Below, piece after piece: positions 11,880 through 25,339 of a stretch of DNA of 64,000 nt. Below the pieces are notes generated by a model that worked only from the letters and a program-made list of their open reading frames with translations, ran no database searches and was not told the DNA's origin. Position 1 is the first letter of the stretch. Every line of letters starts with the position of its first letter. Source of the stretch: Lepeophtheirus salmonis (taxonomy: Eukaryota > Arthropoda > Copepoda > Siphonostomatoida > Caligidae); NCBI RefSeq assembly GCF_016086655.4, contig NC_052136.2, forward strand, positions 48,042,492 through 48,106,491, in the 5' to 3' direction. Position numbers and translations under genes: made by a program.

Positions 11880-14460
11880 CTTATTTCTTACCATGTAAAT
11901 TTCCTTCACTAAGAGCTACATATATTCGAACTTAGTCACACTAATTTTCTTAACGAGTCCTCCAATGAACTATGGGTTCTAAAAAAACAGAATTGCGACG
12001 TTATTTTACTCTTTCAATTACCTTGGCAACAGTATTTACTCAATGATATTGGCTATTACAATTCAATCGAAAAAGATTGTAACTCTTGTTGTAGTAGTTA
12101 AATTTTGGTATTATAGGCTATTGGTTGGTTATAAGTGTTTACAAATCTAAAATTTTACCGAAAATTTATTTTGATGAAATTTAGAAGTAAAATTTAAACT
12201 TGAAGAAAAGTTTGATTACTGATGCCTTTAAGACGCTCTGGTACTTAACTTGACAACACAGTTTAACTTATTTATTAAAAAGTTTTTGAAAATTATATTA
12301 ATTCATATAATATTCAACGAACCATTCTGCTGGTTCAACTTTTATTATAGATGTGTACTTTTATAAGGACACCAAATGGAATTCCTAGTGCTTCGTTTTG
12401 GGAAAACATAATTCCAATATTTTGAAAGTTAACACATTGCAAGAAAATTATTTAGGGACAGTTAGAAAAAACTATGGGATTAAGTTTATATATATATATG
12501 ACTAAAATTTTAGCATCATAATTGGAAAAAAAAATCATAAGATATCTTGAACCCCAATAGGAGATTGTTAATTACTTATTATTTAGATGTAAGAAGAAAT
12601 ATTTGATTTTGATATATATTTGTTATTAAATTATTGGATTCAATCATCAAAGAATAAAATAAATATATTCAAATATGTTCATATTCTATTTAAATTAAGA
12701 AAGTTTAAAGTTTATAAAATGATACCACACACAAAAATTTAAATCCAACTTGTAATGAATGTATTGACTGTTTAATTCATGAATTTAATTTGTAAGTAAA
12801 AAAAATTTAATTTTTTAATTCTAATAATTTTATAATTGAACCACTATGTTATTAGGAAATTTTAAGTGCTTTTTTTGTTGATAAATTGATTTTTAGATCA
12901 ACAGAATCATAAATAATAAAAAAGTTATTTGAATTCTTTTGTCACTCAATAAATCGTTGTTTTAATTATATTCTCTCTTTCATTCAAAACTATTCTACTA
13001 ATAAAGAAATAGCCTTCAGTTCATCAAAAAAAAAAATGATAATTTTATAATCTATAAAGTATTTTCGGATTGAATCTACTTACTTACTTTTTGTATCCCC
13101 CTCAAAGAAAATATTTCCTTTGGGGGGGGAAGATGTTATGTAAGTCTTCAAAATCTAATATGAGTATATCAATAAAATATATTTCTCCGTTGTAAAAGAA
13201 AGAAAACTATTTAAAAACAGTCTTTAGTCTAAGCAAATCATTTTAAGTAGATTTATCTTTCTTCCTTATATGTAAAATATATACAAAAATTTGCAAACAG
13301 TTTTTTGGTTTCGTAATTTTATACTTCAGCCAAGATATAAAAGTATAAAAAAAATGAAAATATAAACATTATCGAACAATAATCAAATAATTAGTCTAGG
13401 TATCTTAAATAATTTTACAAAGCAGGTAAACTTTATTTGAAATTTAAAAAATAAAATGTTCTTCCACTAATTTTAAGCCTTATCACATATATAACATTTA
13501 TCCTTATTCACGTATTCTTGTCATTCCTTCCTAAAGCATTCAAAGAAGGTAGCGAAACGAAAGAAATGTGATCAATATTTGAACCAAGTAGTGGTTGTAA
13601 CGACATTTTTTTGCCAATAGACGCTTGCAGTAAAATTGAACATTACTGTGTAACTAACTATACCACCTTAATTAATTCACAATTTCAACTGATTTAACAA
13701 GGTAACTTTTTGTGAAGTGAAGAAAAAGTTGGGTGTAAAAAAGGGAAAATGAGAAAAAAAATAGATAGTGACGTCTTATGGACTATCATAAAAAGCAACA
13801 TCTTGCGTAGGAAAAGATAACTACAGTTGTATGTATCTAACTGGCTGACACGCACATCGAGCATCCCGTTTATTAATCTCGTATATTTCAAAGTATCTGA
13901 TGTAACATATCTATAAACTATATTCAAGATTAAATTGAAGCAGAATGTAAATAATTAATAACTGATGATTTGCCGATACACAAATAACATAATCACAAGC
14001 AAAAGAAAGATTTATTAATAAAACAAATGTGGTTGTTGTATAATTTTATGAGGTGTATCAATACACAACCAATTGTTCTTAATAGATTACTAACAAAAAA
14101 AAATAGTTAAAAAGTTATTAAAGCTCCAAATCCTTTATTAATTATCATTCTTTTTAAGACATACATAACAAACTTGGATAAAAAGTTAATCCAAAAATTA
14201 AACCCAAGTTAATTACATATTTTATAGGTACGTCAATATTGAATTTAAGTAATATTTTCTTAACCACTTCATAAATTCTGCAACTGAAATGTTTTTTTTT
14301 TTTTTTGTTTTTTATAATAATATTACTTATTTCATTACAATAAATATCCCTATTTAAATTTACATACTCAACCACTATCCTATTTTAAGACTTCATTAAA
14401 TATTTACCACTACTCATCTACTCATCGAATAATAAAATTAAGACAATAGAAAAAAAACAA
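11880..14460. other. AT-rich stretch with one G/C hairpin
   Basis: No gene was recognised. At 13097-13130 a short inverted repeat pairs a C run plus TCAAAG with CTTTG plus a G run around an AATATT core. The minus-strand open frames at 13694-13927 and 14154-14375 are low-complexity. Confidence 0.4.
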
Positions 14461-14469
14461 CCTTTAGAT

Positions 14470-14640
14470 CAAGAGAGGATCTCGAGCCAGTTCTAAAAAA
14501 GATGCTGAAATTTCCTCTTTTGTCAAAAACTCTTATTTGCATCTCACTGGCTCTTCCAAACCTCTAGGCAATGCTGACCTGGGATACCTTGCAACTGAAT
14601 TGCTAAAACTACCTGCTTAAGTACACGACAAAGCAAAAAA
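14470..14640 (+). pseudogene. unclassified coding-like patch
   Basis: Composition is less AT-rich than its surroundings. One plus-strand frame reads about 45 residues without a stop (including KNSYLHLTGSSKPLGNADLG and YLATELLKLP) before a TAA. A second frame overlaps with LEPVLKKMLKFPLLSK. I do not recognise a family. It may be a relic of a mobile-element ORF. Confidence 0.25.
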
Positions 14641-14829
14641 AAATATTTGGCTTATAAGGTCGTCGCAGAAAACTACTGAGATTTTTTCCTCTCAAAGGGA
14701 GATTGGTTGGTCTCAACGGGAGCTACTATATTAAAAGAATTGAAATAGAGACAATCATTTCAAAGGTCAAGACAACAATATATTCGGCGAGATGCCATAG
14801 AGTCTCCCTTCCCACTTGTATAATAACCC

Positions 14830-16420
14830 TGATTAGGAATGAAATTATGTTAATGGGAATATTTTCTTAATCTAACACATTTAGCTTTTTATTGATGATT
14901 TTAGCTACGATTTTTATTTTACAGAATTTAAATTTTATTTTTTAACGTTTCCATTTTATATTAAATGTCACATTTTTTAAGTTCAGTTATTTTATTATAG
15001 TATTGTTTGTATTTTATGTTTTAAGTGTTGTGAACTTCAAATAATAAAAATAATAACAAAAAATAAAGTTTATTAGATCTCTAAAATTTCGGTTCAGCTA
15101 CAAAATGATCAAATTTCGATCAAAAATTAGTAGGAATGTATAATGTAAGAGTACATTTGTTTAGATTCTTTTTAGAATGCCCAAAGGGAAATATAAGTCT
15201 AACCCAGAAATTAGGGCTGTCTACCTTGGTTTAGTTAATGATAAATTATCTTCCTCACTTCTGGGTGGTCAATAAGCTTTCATTGTCTGATAAAATTTTT
15301 AATTCCCTCAGCAACAAGATACGCACCTCTCCTTATGGATCCCCGTTCCAAGGATGGAGAATGGATCTACGCCGACTGCATTGTTAATTTTTCACGACAA
15401 TGGTTATGAAAGATCTAACTAACCTTTAAATGTTTAGTAAGTCGATACATGTGAATGAGGACAAGAACATCTGAGAAATAGTTTGTTTGTTTGTCTGTTT
15501 TAAATTTTATTATTTTCATATTTTATGTAACGATTATTGTAGTGGTAATTTTGAACTGTGACGTTAATTCATAATTAATTTTATCACAAGCTCTCTTGAT
15601 GTATTTTATTATTATTTCAACCTTTATTTTGTTGATCTATTATATTGATGACTTTAATAACAGGCCAATTTAAAAAAAAGTAAGGAAAAGAAGAGTACTA
15701 TTCAATATTTTTTATCAGGAGAAAAAGAGGTTTAATTAAAATTGACTTAATAAGCTATCAATTCTTCCTTGACAACTGAAGTTGTCAAACAACATAAATA
15801 AATTCCGATTATGTATTTTATATATTTAAACTATGTATAAGACTTATGCTATATAATATTAGCTTCAGTGAGTTGCTTGTAAAAATATATGTTTAACGAC
15901 ATTGTTAAGATTTAAAATTCCTATTTTGGCTAACTAAAGTTCAAAATAACATTTATGTTACTTTTTGGCTTAAACTTCAAAAAACATGGTTTCATCCCAA
16001 TTATTTAAGGACTTTATTAACTCAAAGTAGCTACATATAAAATATATATTCTAGTTTAAAATTAATTCCTTAAACGAAAGTTAAACATGTTGAAAAATTG
16101 CTATATATGACAATAGTAATCAACCCATTTACAACAAAACACTCCTTCTATAAAATTGGACCATAAATACATAAACAAAACAAAGCCAAAAAATAGCTAT
16201 AACTTTCATAGAAAAGAATGAGCATTAGTTACATAAAAATTAAATAAAAGGATAAAACAATAGTTATTATGAAGATCCGGAATATCTTTTAAATTTCTTA
16301 TAATTGTGCATAAAACGGCACAAGAAATTTTACGTTAATATCTGACAATGAATAGTAGTAGTGTGATATGTCCCTAGCATAGCTCCATGAAGACTGATAC
16401 GACCTTAAAATCCTAACGAA
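14830..16420. other. AT-rich stretch with a weak coding-like patch
   Basis: A short less AT-rich patch at 15180-15420 contains brief open stretches (for example PRSKDGEWIYADCI) that I cannot assign. A (GTTT)n microsatellite lies near 15482. The rest is featureless. Confidence 0.35.
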
Positions 16421-16432
16421 GAAGGCAGAATA

Positions 16433-16849
16433 TCAGCCTGTGACTGCAATCCGAATAGCTCTGATTTCTTCGACTCTGATAGGCTCCACTACTATCAAAT
16501 TCTCTGCAATCATACTTTTACAGCCTGATAAGGAAAATTCTATATCTTTTGTTTTATTAGGAGAACTTTGGATTGTTAAGGAAAGGCCGAAAAAAATTAA
16601 AGGTATTAGAAACTTTTCTGTAATTCCAGCTATATGTAGTGTGATAAAATCTCTCATAATTTGGAGTAGCGGGCAACTCCCAAACGCATCCATAACTGTG
16701 TTGAATATTTGGGCGGCGCAGTCCTTACTGGAAGTATTAAAAAATAAACGACATGAAGATATCTGAAATTGAGCTTTAAATCGCTTTCTTTCCCTGATTT
16801 TAGATATGGAACACTTGATCCTTTTCTTCCATGTTTTAGGTAGATTCAA
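16433..16849 (-). CDS. unclassified open frame, possible exon or relic
   Basis: A 138-codon minus-strand frame with no ATG at its right edge, in a patch of above-average GC. The translation mixes basic residues at the start (KTWKKRIKCS, RERKRFKAQ) with a hydrophobic stretch (FLIPLIFFGLSL) further on. A plus-strand frame overlaps at 16440-16766, and the strand cannot be decided from sequence alone. Upstream on the minus strand (16850-17018) two stops interrupt an otherwise plausible extension. I do not recognise the family. It could be a decayed gene or a chance open region. Confidence 0.25.
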   Translation of the reverse strand: MNLPKTWKKRIKCSISKIRERKRFKAQFQISSCRLFFNTSSKDCAAQIFNTVMDAFGSCPLLQIMRDFITLHIAGITEKFLIPLIFFGLSLTIQSSPNKTKDIEFSLSGCKSMIAENLIVVEPIRVEEIRAIRIAVTG

Positions 16850-17019
16850 CCAAATTAAATATCAATCGCTAATTTTATCCACCTGTTCTTCAGAGTTGGA
16901 GGCAAAATTCATTCTTAAGTGCTATGGATTTGGAGTGAGTGAGATTGATGATTGCAGCTCTTTCAATGAGAAGAAAAACTTTCCTCTATTGAAGAAAGAA
17001 TTATTTCAAACCATTTAAT

Positions 17020-20000
17020 TAATCGTACTTTAAGTGGAATATCAAATAAAGACTAGACGAGTTTTTGGGGTGTCAACAATTTTAATTAATGAGGCAAGTC
17101 AAAACAAGTCTGATGTACATTAAAACAGCATTGATAAATAATATTAGAGATATGATTCTGTTATTCGATTTGATTGTAGCAAGGCTTAATCTAATTATCT
17201 GTGATAATGTGATATATGATTTGTGATCCTCTTATAACTCCCAACCATCTCAATATTTAAAAATGAGATAATGCTCCATACACTCAACAATGATATATGT
17301 TCCTTTCCTTTTTAATATAGTCTCAAGTTACTCCAAATAGGAGCTATCAACTTTTTACGAGATACTTCTTCACTTCAAATACTAGCATATCACTAAATAC
17401 TAAACCGATTTAAAACATTAAAAATAATTTTTATTTAGTTTTTATAAATATTAAGAGCTTAATAGTATAATTTAATTCCTTTAGATTGAAAATTTAGAAA
17501 ATGTATCATACCTCATGATTCTTTATATTATCTGTTTTTTTTGTTAATGTGATACCAATATTTAAAGTATTTCCTTTTCAATACAATCATGTTAATTCGT
17601 ATAATAGCTCAAATCCATGTAAATATATAATGTATACTAAACAAAAAAATATATAAGGATATAAGGAGCTTTATTGTTAATATTTATTTTGAATAATAGT
17701 GAGTTTTGTATGTGTAATTGAAAGTGAATGGTGTTTTTTTTCCTTTATTATGGCTTGATTTTTCCAAATATATACACATGTGGTAAGATTAAAGTAAGTT
17801 TATCAAATTTATGTGTCATATTTTTACAAATATAAATATTTGCTAAATAATTACAATTTCGAGTTGTTGTCATTTTTTGAAAAGGGAGATATTGACATAA
17901 TAATATTTTATTTAAGAAGTTACAAAACCATATATCTTTAAAATATATAAAAAATAAAATGATAGATAAGGTAAAAGTACTATATTTAATCACAAATTGA
18001 TAAAAATAATATTAGAAAAACTTTTATTTTATGCATGTAATTTTATACAGAGTAACTTCATTTAAGAAAAATAATCTATTGCAACCTGCAAATGACAAAT
18101 TTGATTAGGAGAGGTTGTATATCTATTGATATAATAATATAATTGACTTAGACTACATTTTACATATGTAATGTATAAATCAATGTAATAAAAATAAGTA
18201 ATTTATGGCAAATATTCTAAATTCGATATTGCAACAATATTCTTGTTAAAGATAATAAAATACAATCAATCAAATTTCTATAAAAAATTAAATAGAAATA
18301 CTTGAATAGTTAATTAGCTTCCAGCCTCTTCGCAAATAATTTTTGTTTTACTCTCCATACAAATTGAAACATAATTACTTTCCTTCAACACCTAAGCATC
18401 AAATACCTACAACATATTAATAATCCCAGAATAATTACAATACGATACTTCCCATTTTCATTTCCCATAGTCTCAATTAAAATGAGATAAAACAATGAAT
18501 GATTATTGAAAATACCTTTTATTAGAGAAAATGCTAATATGCTAAACTAAATATAGACTCTTGAAGATAATAGGGAATTTTCATCGAAGGAGATGCAATA
18601 AATGCTTGGTCATAAAGAGCCTAGAAAATTATTAAAGAGTTACAAAGATAAAAGCTTATCAATTTATATTTGATATTCAGAATAGATTTGAAAGATAGAT
18701 TGCAATAATAGAAATATGCATTTTATGATATATGCACACGACAATAAAATATTATCTGTTTAATCTAAAGGCGTACAAAGAATTATTTGGTTGAGAAGTT
18801 TCACTAACAAGGAATGTTAATTATTATTTTGTGGTAAAACTATTGAGTATCCATACTCTGTAATAAGTGTTTGTTGTCAGTACACTTACAGCAAATATTT
18901 ATGGAGAATAAATACATTTCATAAGTCTAAACGTAATTTTTATAAATGATATTTAATAGCAGATTGTAAATTAAATGAGTAGCTATGAATAAATGGTTGT
19001 TAGATATTTAAAAAGTTTTTGATGAAAAAAGTACGTATATTTATATTAAATGAAAGGTAGAAATGTACTTAAGGTTTTTTTTACCGTCTAGTTAAACTTC
19101 GGATATAGAAGGAACTTAATATTTTTTAAGTCTTAAGTAACTTGTAGAAACAAATAATCTTTTAATGTAGATAATCATAGACCAATGCATTTAAGTTACT
19201 ATTAGCTATTGAAAATTAAAGACTCTACAAAAAATAAACTTAAATCTCGCTTATCTGTTTATTTAACAGAAAGACAAAAAAAAATTCTCAAATTTTTCAT
19301 CAATGCATTCAAATTGAAATATGGTGCTAAGATTTTCTTATAATTATTATAATATAACGATTTATGTTTAAAACTCATAAAAAGTATTATCATTAGGGTT
19401 TAATGAAAAAGTTGTGAAAAGTAAAAATCTATTTTTCTACAAATTAGATCAAGTTATATATCTAATTCTTAAGTATATATATATTTATGAGTATTAAAGT
19501 TGTAAAGCTTTAATTTGTATTATTTAATGCGGCATTAGTGACAGACGATAAATTTTCAGTTCCAAATTTCATAAAATTACATATCAATAAAGAAAATACG
19601 AAATATTTTGTATGATTTTTCGAAGCAATAAGTAAATATAATTTAATATTAGGTCTATGGGGACCACGAGAAGTAAAAATTTACAAAATAACATTGTCAA
19701 GATGGAAAAAGCAGGATAAATTGATATTAAAAAATAAAATATTATTATATATATATATTTATTAAAATTATATACGCTTAAATTGTATTTAATTTTGAAA
19801 TAATTTATCGTTTACTCTCTTCAAAATTGAATTTGTTATTTTCCAACTACAATTGAAGAATATGCATTCACAAATATTAAACATAATAGTAAAATAAATC
19901 TTTTATTCACAAATGCTTACCAGTATTATAAATAACAAATATTAATGGAAATAAAATCACATAAAAGATCAATTTTGATGTTGTAGGGGATCCAAACACC

Positions 20001-20200
20001 ATAAGAAAAAGTTCTTATTTTTGTATTTGAAGGGAAGTAATGGAAGATTAAGTAGTTATAAGTTGTTTATAACATCAAAAATCCATGAATATATTACAGC
20101 TATTTTCGTCTTTTAATGCAGAATTATTTCAGATAAATATATATTCATTATTTTTCTTATACCATATACTAATATATAAACATAGGCAAAAGCAATCCAG
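17020..20200. other. AT-rich stretch, nothing recognised
   Basis: Long A/T-rich DNA with short (AT)n runs (for example near 19746). No coding sequence or family repeat was recognised. Confidence 0.45.
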
Positions 20201-20289
20201 GAAGTGCCCTATTCAACATATTTAACAAAAAAGTTCTAGCATGAAAATGTTTACAACATAGTTGTCTAGGATTCCTATACATTTTTCCT

Positions 20290-20900
20290 AGCAATGTTTA
20301 AAAAGGTCGATACTCTTTCTATAATAAGAATGGTCTTACTCCTCAAAATAGGCATTTGCTACCAAAATCACTCTTTCATACTTGGAAAATCTTTGACCAC
20401 TGAGTCATTTTTTCAAGCTTGAGAACAAAAATATTCCCTGGGGCTAAATATAGTGAATAAGATACTCATCTCATCTGTGAAATGATGGACCCATCTTTCA
20501 TCCATTGTTATGATACAGTGTAAATTTTTTTATCTGTTGCAGTGAAGCTATGCTTAACACTCAATTGAATCCTCTTAACCACACTTTCTTTACTCGAGTG
20601 AGAGAAAACACAGAATTTATCGTGCAAACATCTTTCTCATGTTTTTTCATTTTCAGATAGTATTTTATGTAATGCACTTTTTGAAATGCCTACAATGTCT
20701 GCTATTTTCAGTTGAAGATTTACCAGTTCTATGGGATTATACACAACATATGAAGTTTTCACTGTGATACTTGTATTGGCAGTTCCTATGGCCTCCGTTA
20801 AACTCAGCTAATCAAAATTTTACTTTCGTATAGGAAGGAGCCACTCACATAGAGTATAATCCACACCTGTTTTTATTGAGTGTGGGTTAACACCTTTTTG
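20290..20900 (-). pseudogene. internally deleted mariner transposase relic
   Basis: Minus-strand blocks in order are: the second DNA-binding helix region (KIADIVGISKSALHKIL), the first catalytic block (ITMDERWVHHFTDEMS, where GDETWVHH is usual; the catalytic Asp is kept), then almost directly a C-terminal block ending VANAYFEE, resembling the terminal GQYFE of mauritiana/mellifera-type mariners. The roughly 100 residues holding the second and third catalytic Asp are missing, so the element was internally deleted. Stops also occur within the remaining parts. No terminal inverted repeats were identified. Confidence 0.7.
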
Positions 20901-20909
20901 ATTTCTTTT

Positions 20910-22960
20910 AATACTATTAAACATCATAAACAACGTAATTTTTTTATTTATTTTTGTTATTCCGTATTAAGTTGTCCTTGGATTTTTTCAATATTCTAGG
21001 AGTTTTTATCAATCATTAATCATCATTTTGATTTTTTCTGATGTAGGTAATATAAAAAAAAGGAGGGAGTTGCATTGTAATTAACTTTGGATCTTAAAAT
21101 TTAAAAAAAGGTTAAAAGAGACATTAAAAATAGGATATATAGATTCGAAATTATTTTTTTCTCGAATTATAACAGTTTCATTTTTTTTATATTTTTTTTT
21201 TTTAATACAAGGTATAGGGAAAGATGAAAAAGATGGAAAAATATTAGAAAAAAATATGGTGTAAATATGGTAATTATATTTTGGCTGGTAATCACAATTT
21301 ACAGAAACATTTTTTTTCAAAATATAAATCGTTTGAAGAATCAATAAACTTACAGTCATATGGTACATATTGTAAGGATAAATTCTTTTAAAAAAGGTAA
21401 AGTAATCATAATACTTTTTGTGTTGGTGTGCTTTTGAAGTCCTTAAAATTATTTATGTTAGGTTTTTAATAGAAAAAATGCCGTCTTAATTAATCATAAA
21501 CAACCTCTCTGGCTTTCATTTTCGTCATAGTAAGTTATTTGTTATTTGACAGCTACTTACATTATCTAATACTACAGTGATTAAAATACAAATGTAAAAT
21601 ACAAATATTGATATTATATCGTTTAACATAAATATTATTTCATACACTGTTGTGCTAAAGAACAACTTCCCTAAAATTTTAAAAACCGAATATGATAGTG
21701 TTTTAAAGTATTGAAAAATTCAAAAACTGTTCTCAAAAAATACAAACATCTATAAATTAATAAAAAATATTGCATTTCTTCTGTATCTCTCTTATAATTG
21801 GTGCATATTGTAACAGAAATATCTACTATCAGAATTGAATCTTAAGGTACCCTCATCGGAAAAATAATCAAATACTCTCAGGTAGTGAAGAAGGCTCAAG
21901 ATACTCATAAGAAAAAGAATAATCAGGAATGGAAACAAGAAGGTTTATAAAATTGTTAGTAAATACATTCTTGTTTTTGAATTTAGAGATGAAAAGAATG
22001 GAGGAAAAAAAGTTCATGATATTAGCATAAATATTGAGATAATAACTTAAGTACTCAATAAACTTGTCTTAGAATCCGAAATTATGATATCATAGTCTAA
22101 ATTTTGGAAATAAGGAGAAAGAGTAATAGGAGTAAAAATGTTCATGAAACAATAGAAGAAATGGAAAAAAGGAAACCCTCTGAAGATCAAGTACTTTGAT
22201 AGGAAAAAAAATGAAAGGGGGGGGGGTCACCTGAGTGAAAGATTATGAGCTCCTCAACGCTACAACAGGATAAAAAAACAGACAAGGTTAAACCATCATG
22301 TAATCTGGGTTTTTAGAATTTGAAACCTAATTTATTGTACCGACTGCTGAGCAGGACTCGCAACGACTTATAGTTTATGGGAATGCTATTCCTAGAATTT
22401 TCAATTAAATGTATCGTACCTACTACTAGGCAAAAAATCAGATTTTGTCTAAACATCCAACTACTCATCAACTATGACGTCAATATTATAGTCAAACATA
22501 AGCCTTACACGTGTTAGGTTATATCCTTGTATTTCTATTCACCTTGCTCAGACCAATCTAGTGATAGATGAAGTTTTATCTAAGGAAGCTATTGTTTCAT
22601 CACTGAGTTTTAAAACTTAATAGGGAAATATAAACTTCAAAGGAAATGTCTGAACCATCAGGAGAAATGGAGGGGCGTTTAACAACGAATAGTGAAGAGA
22701 TAGGCGATACCAGCCTGTTAAATAATGATATTGCAAGGTTGGAAGAAGACAAACCGATAAGGCTTGAGAACAAGGAACAGGTTTGAGAGAAGACTGGAAA
22801 ATGGTGCTAAGATATAAAATAACTCTCCCAAAATACCAGAGATGATTGATGGTCTGTATAAAAAAAACTTTTAAGAAGTCCTGAGGGGGAGGATACAATA
22901 CGAAAGAAGGAAAAAAGTAGCAACTACATGGAAAACCCAACTAACACATTTATCAAAGAA
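20910..22960. other. AT-rich stretch leading into a LINE relic
   Basis: Mostly A/T-rich. A G run lies at about 22220. The part from 22250 to 22960 is less AT-rich and directly precedes the LINE endonuclease, so it could hold its ORF1 remnant, but I could not recognise a capsid or zinc-knuckle motif. The minus-strand frame at 22617-22940 is on the wrong strand for this. Confidence 0.35.
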
Positions 22961-22984
22961 GGCATAATGATCAACTGCACATAC

Positions 22985-23880
22985 ATCAACACCCAACATT
23001 GTAAATCAGCAAACTCAGAACTTAAAATTAAAACATGTTAGATAGCTTTAATACCTCAGTAACTGCACAACTAAAATTCTTAATGTAAGTGGATACAAAA
23101 ACTAACAGTAAATAAGATCAAACCCATGGGCTTGCATTCAAACTGTTAATCACTTGTATGTATATTTTGTTTCATAATTATCTAATACAAATGTTATACA
23201 AACATTGACGCAAGAGGAAAATATCTTACGCGCTCGCGAGAAGTTGTTATCTTGAATTCAATGTGCGTTCGCGCACAGGCGATTTCTAGAGAAAGAAATA
23301 TGCATTATGGTTATGTATTTTACCAAAAAGATTCCTAGGTCTGATGGAGTAAATATAATACTATTATTTTTACTTATACTTAATCAGTGCAACTCCTTCT
23401 AACCAATTAAAAGAATCTTTAAAAAAAATCATGAGAACGTCATTGATGAACACAATCTTATTGTAATAAATGGGTGAAATGAGCCTACATTCGTTACTTA
23501 GCGAGGTAGTTGAACCATTGATGTTGCAATTATGAAACAAAATGCCTTCAAAAAGTTTGAAATTATCAAATGAAATGTGGATCCTCGACCATCAATGTTG
23601 GATGATCGATAAATAGTTTTTAACTTTGAAAAATACAAACCAACAGATGAAAAATCAATACACTTGAGGAAAACTCACTTGGACACTTTCAGATACCATA
23701 GACACAACAAATCACTATCTGAAATACTTCTCAACACAAGTGTAGTAGATCAATGTGCTGAATCACTAAATACAGTCATAAAAAAGGTGATCAATATTGC
23801 CTGCCACTCAGAAAAAAGAAAAGAAAGAAATCCGTGCCATGGCGAACAAAAAAATTCGCCAGTTTGAGACACAAAATTTG
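22985..23880 (+). pseudogene. LINE endonuclease domain relic
   Basis: The domain start is marked by QHCKSANSELK near 22995 and IALI at about 23045, corresponding to the N-terminal strand and the ...IALIQEP block of the family. Around 23470-23535 the sequence reads NEPTFVT, then IDVAIMK, the conserved P-T-F ... I-D-V/F block. The S-D-H block that should follow is changed to LDDR plus a stop near 23610. The open stretch 23643-23867 (RKTHLDTFRYHRHN, SVVDQCAESLN) covers the linker after the endonuclease. Two of the conserved functional positions are broken, so it cannot be active. Confidence 0.75.
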
Positions 23881-24479
23881 CAAAATCTAACCAAAACGTA
23901 AAAATAGCTCACACAGAGAAGAATAGCTTACTACTAAAAACATATATTGTGTGGCACTCAGAAAAGAGAAGAAAGAATCATGGAAATATTTCTGCACAAA
24001 AGCTAAAAAAGTCTTAAATGTATTGCCAAACTAATCAGAGTTCATAAATCAAATAGTGACTCATTCAGTCCCCTCAAAAAAGACAAGTTATACTTGAAAT
24101 TACCTGCTTCATCTTTAAAAATACTCATGGAAACTCATTTCCAGGACTGTAGATTAAATATTTCTTGTGAGAGACCGTTGCGAGAAAAGAACTTTGATAT
24201 GCTCTTTGAAGGTCAGAGAATACATTAATTCCTTTGGACCACACAAGAGTTCAGGATTAGAAGGGATTGAAACCAGTTTTACTGCAACAACATCGCACAC
24301 TACGTTTCTGAACTTTACAAAATAGTTATCAGCACTGGGGCTACACACCAAAAAGCTTGTAAGAGTTGAAAGTGGTATTTTTGACGAAACCGGGCCAAGG
24401 TGATTACAGGTCGAATCACCCCCTCAAACTACATTCTAAAAGGTGTCAAAAGAATTGTACTTTGGAAAGTCGATGAAGT

Positions 24480-25250
24480 AATTCCAACAATTCACTTTAA
24501 CTATGCCTATATAAAGGGGCCATCAAATGAAACAGCCTTGTCACAAGCAACGAACTTAATCGAAAAAATTATCAGCAATAATACTCACTTGTAGTAAGTT
24601 TTAAAAGCAATGGTCCTTTGGACTATATACAATTCCACTCAGCAGATATAGCAATGGTAAAACTGGGAACACCAGAGATCATCAATTTTTGATATACAGA
24701 TCTTCTCAACAGTCAAATGGTAACAGCCAAATTTAAAGGGTGAAAAAATCAAGGTCAATCTAACCGGATATATCGTCATAAGAGAGTGCTTTCTCCAGTT
24801 ATCTGGAACATTTTTATGAACACCCTTTTGACCAAGTTTAAGAAAAGTGCAGTCAGAGCTCTAGGCCATTTTGATGATAAACTCCTATTAAAATGTTGAA
24901 AACATTCTCTCACTCTTGTTAATGCAACACAGAAATCAATAAATATGGATCTGGAATGGGGTCGAGTAAACGTCCTCACTTTCAACCAAAACTAAGTCAA
25001 GCACTTTAGTCTTCAAAAAGGCTTACAAATTAAGATCTAAATACTTTCCAAAATTCGATATGGGTGGGAAAGTAGTGGAATATGTAATACATATTAAGTA
25101 CCTGGGTATGACTTTTTCAAGTTTACCGAACACCTAAAAAAACTACTAAGTGTGGCTGTATACGGAATTTGGCTAAGGAAAACATACAACAAAAGTGGGG
25201 TTAGCCTCTGAAAAAAAGCTTTGGCTTGATTCGATGTACTTTTATTATAA
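24480..25250 (+). pseudogene. LINE reverse transcriptase relic
   Basis: Palm segments read on the plus strand are: LDYIQFHSADIAMVKLGTP near 24620 (the equivalent of the first-Asp region and following helix), YTDLLNSQMV near 24693, VLSPVIWNIFMNTLL near 24785 (normally Q-G-x-x-L-S-P), GHFDDKLLLK near 24870 (the F/Y-x-D-D box, with both Asp kept but the preceding residue altered), and IKYLGMTFSSL near 25092. Stops and frameshifts separate the blocks. The minus-strand frames at 24154-24351 and 24776-24985 are shadows. Confidence 0.82.
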
Positions 25251-25339
25251 ACTTAGGAGGTGGAATACAAATATTTTAGATTTTAAAAAGTGTGTGATGG
25301 GATTATCTTTTCTTTAATTCTAACATTAATTATCTGAAT

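Larger units (their letters stand above)
22985..25330 (+). mobile_element. Jockey/R1-type LINE relic (ORF2)
   Basis: Plus-strand remains of an apurinic-type endonuclease followed by a reverse transcriptase, in the order and spacing of Jockey-superfamily LINEs. Frames change many times and stops are frequent. The 5' end and any ORF1 are not identified, and the 3' end fades at about 25330 without a poly(A) tail that I can point to. Confidence 0.8.

Noticed and set aside
24154..24985. Minus-strand open frames of 65 and 69 codons
   Set aside because: The plus strand here encodes recognisable LINE reverse-transcriptase blocks.
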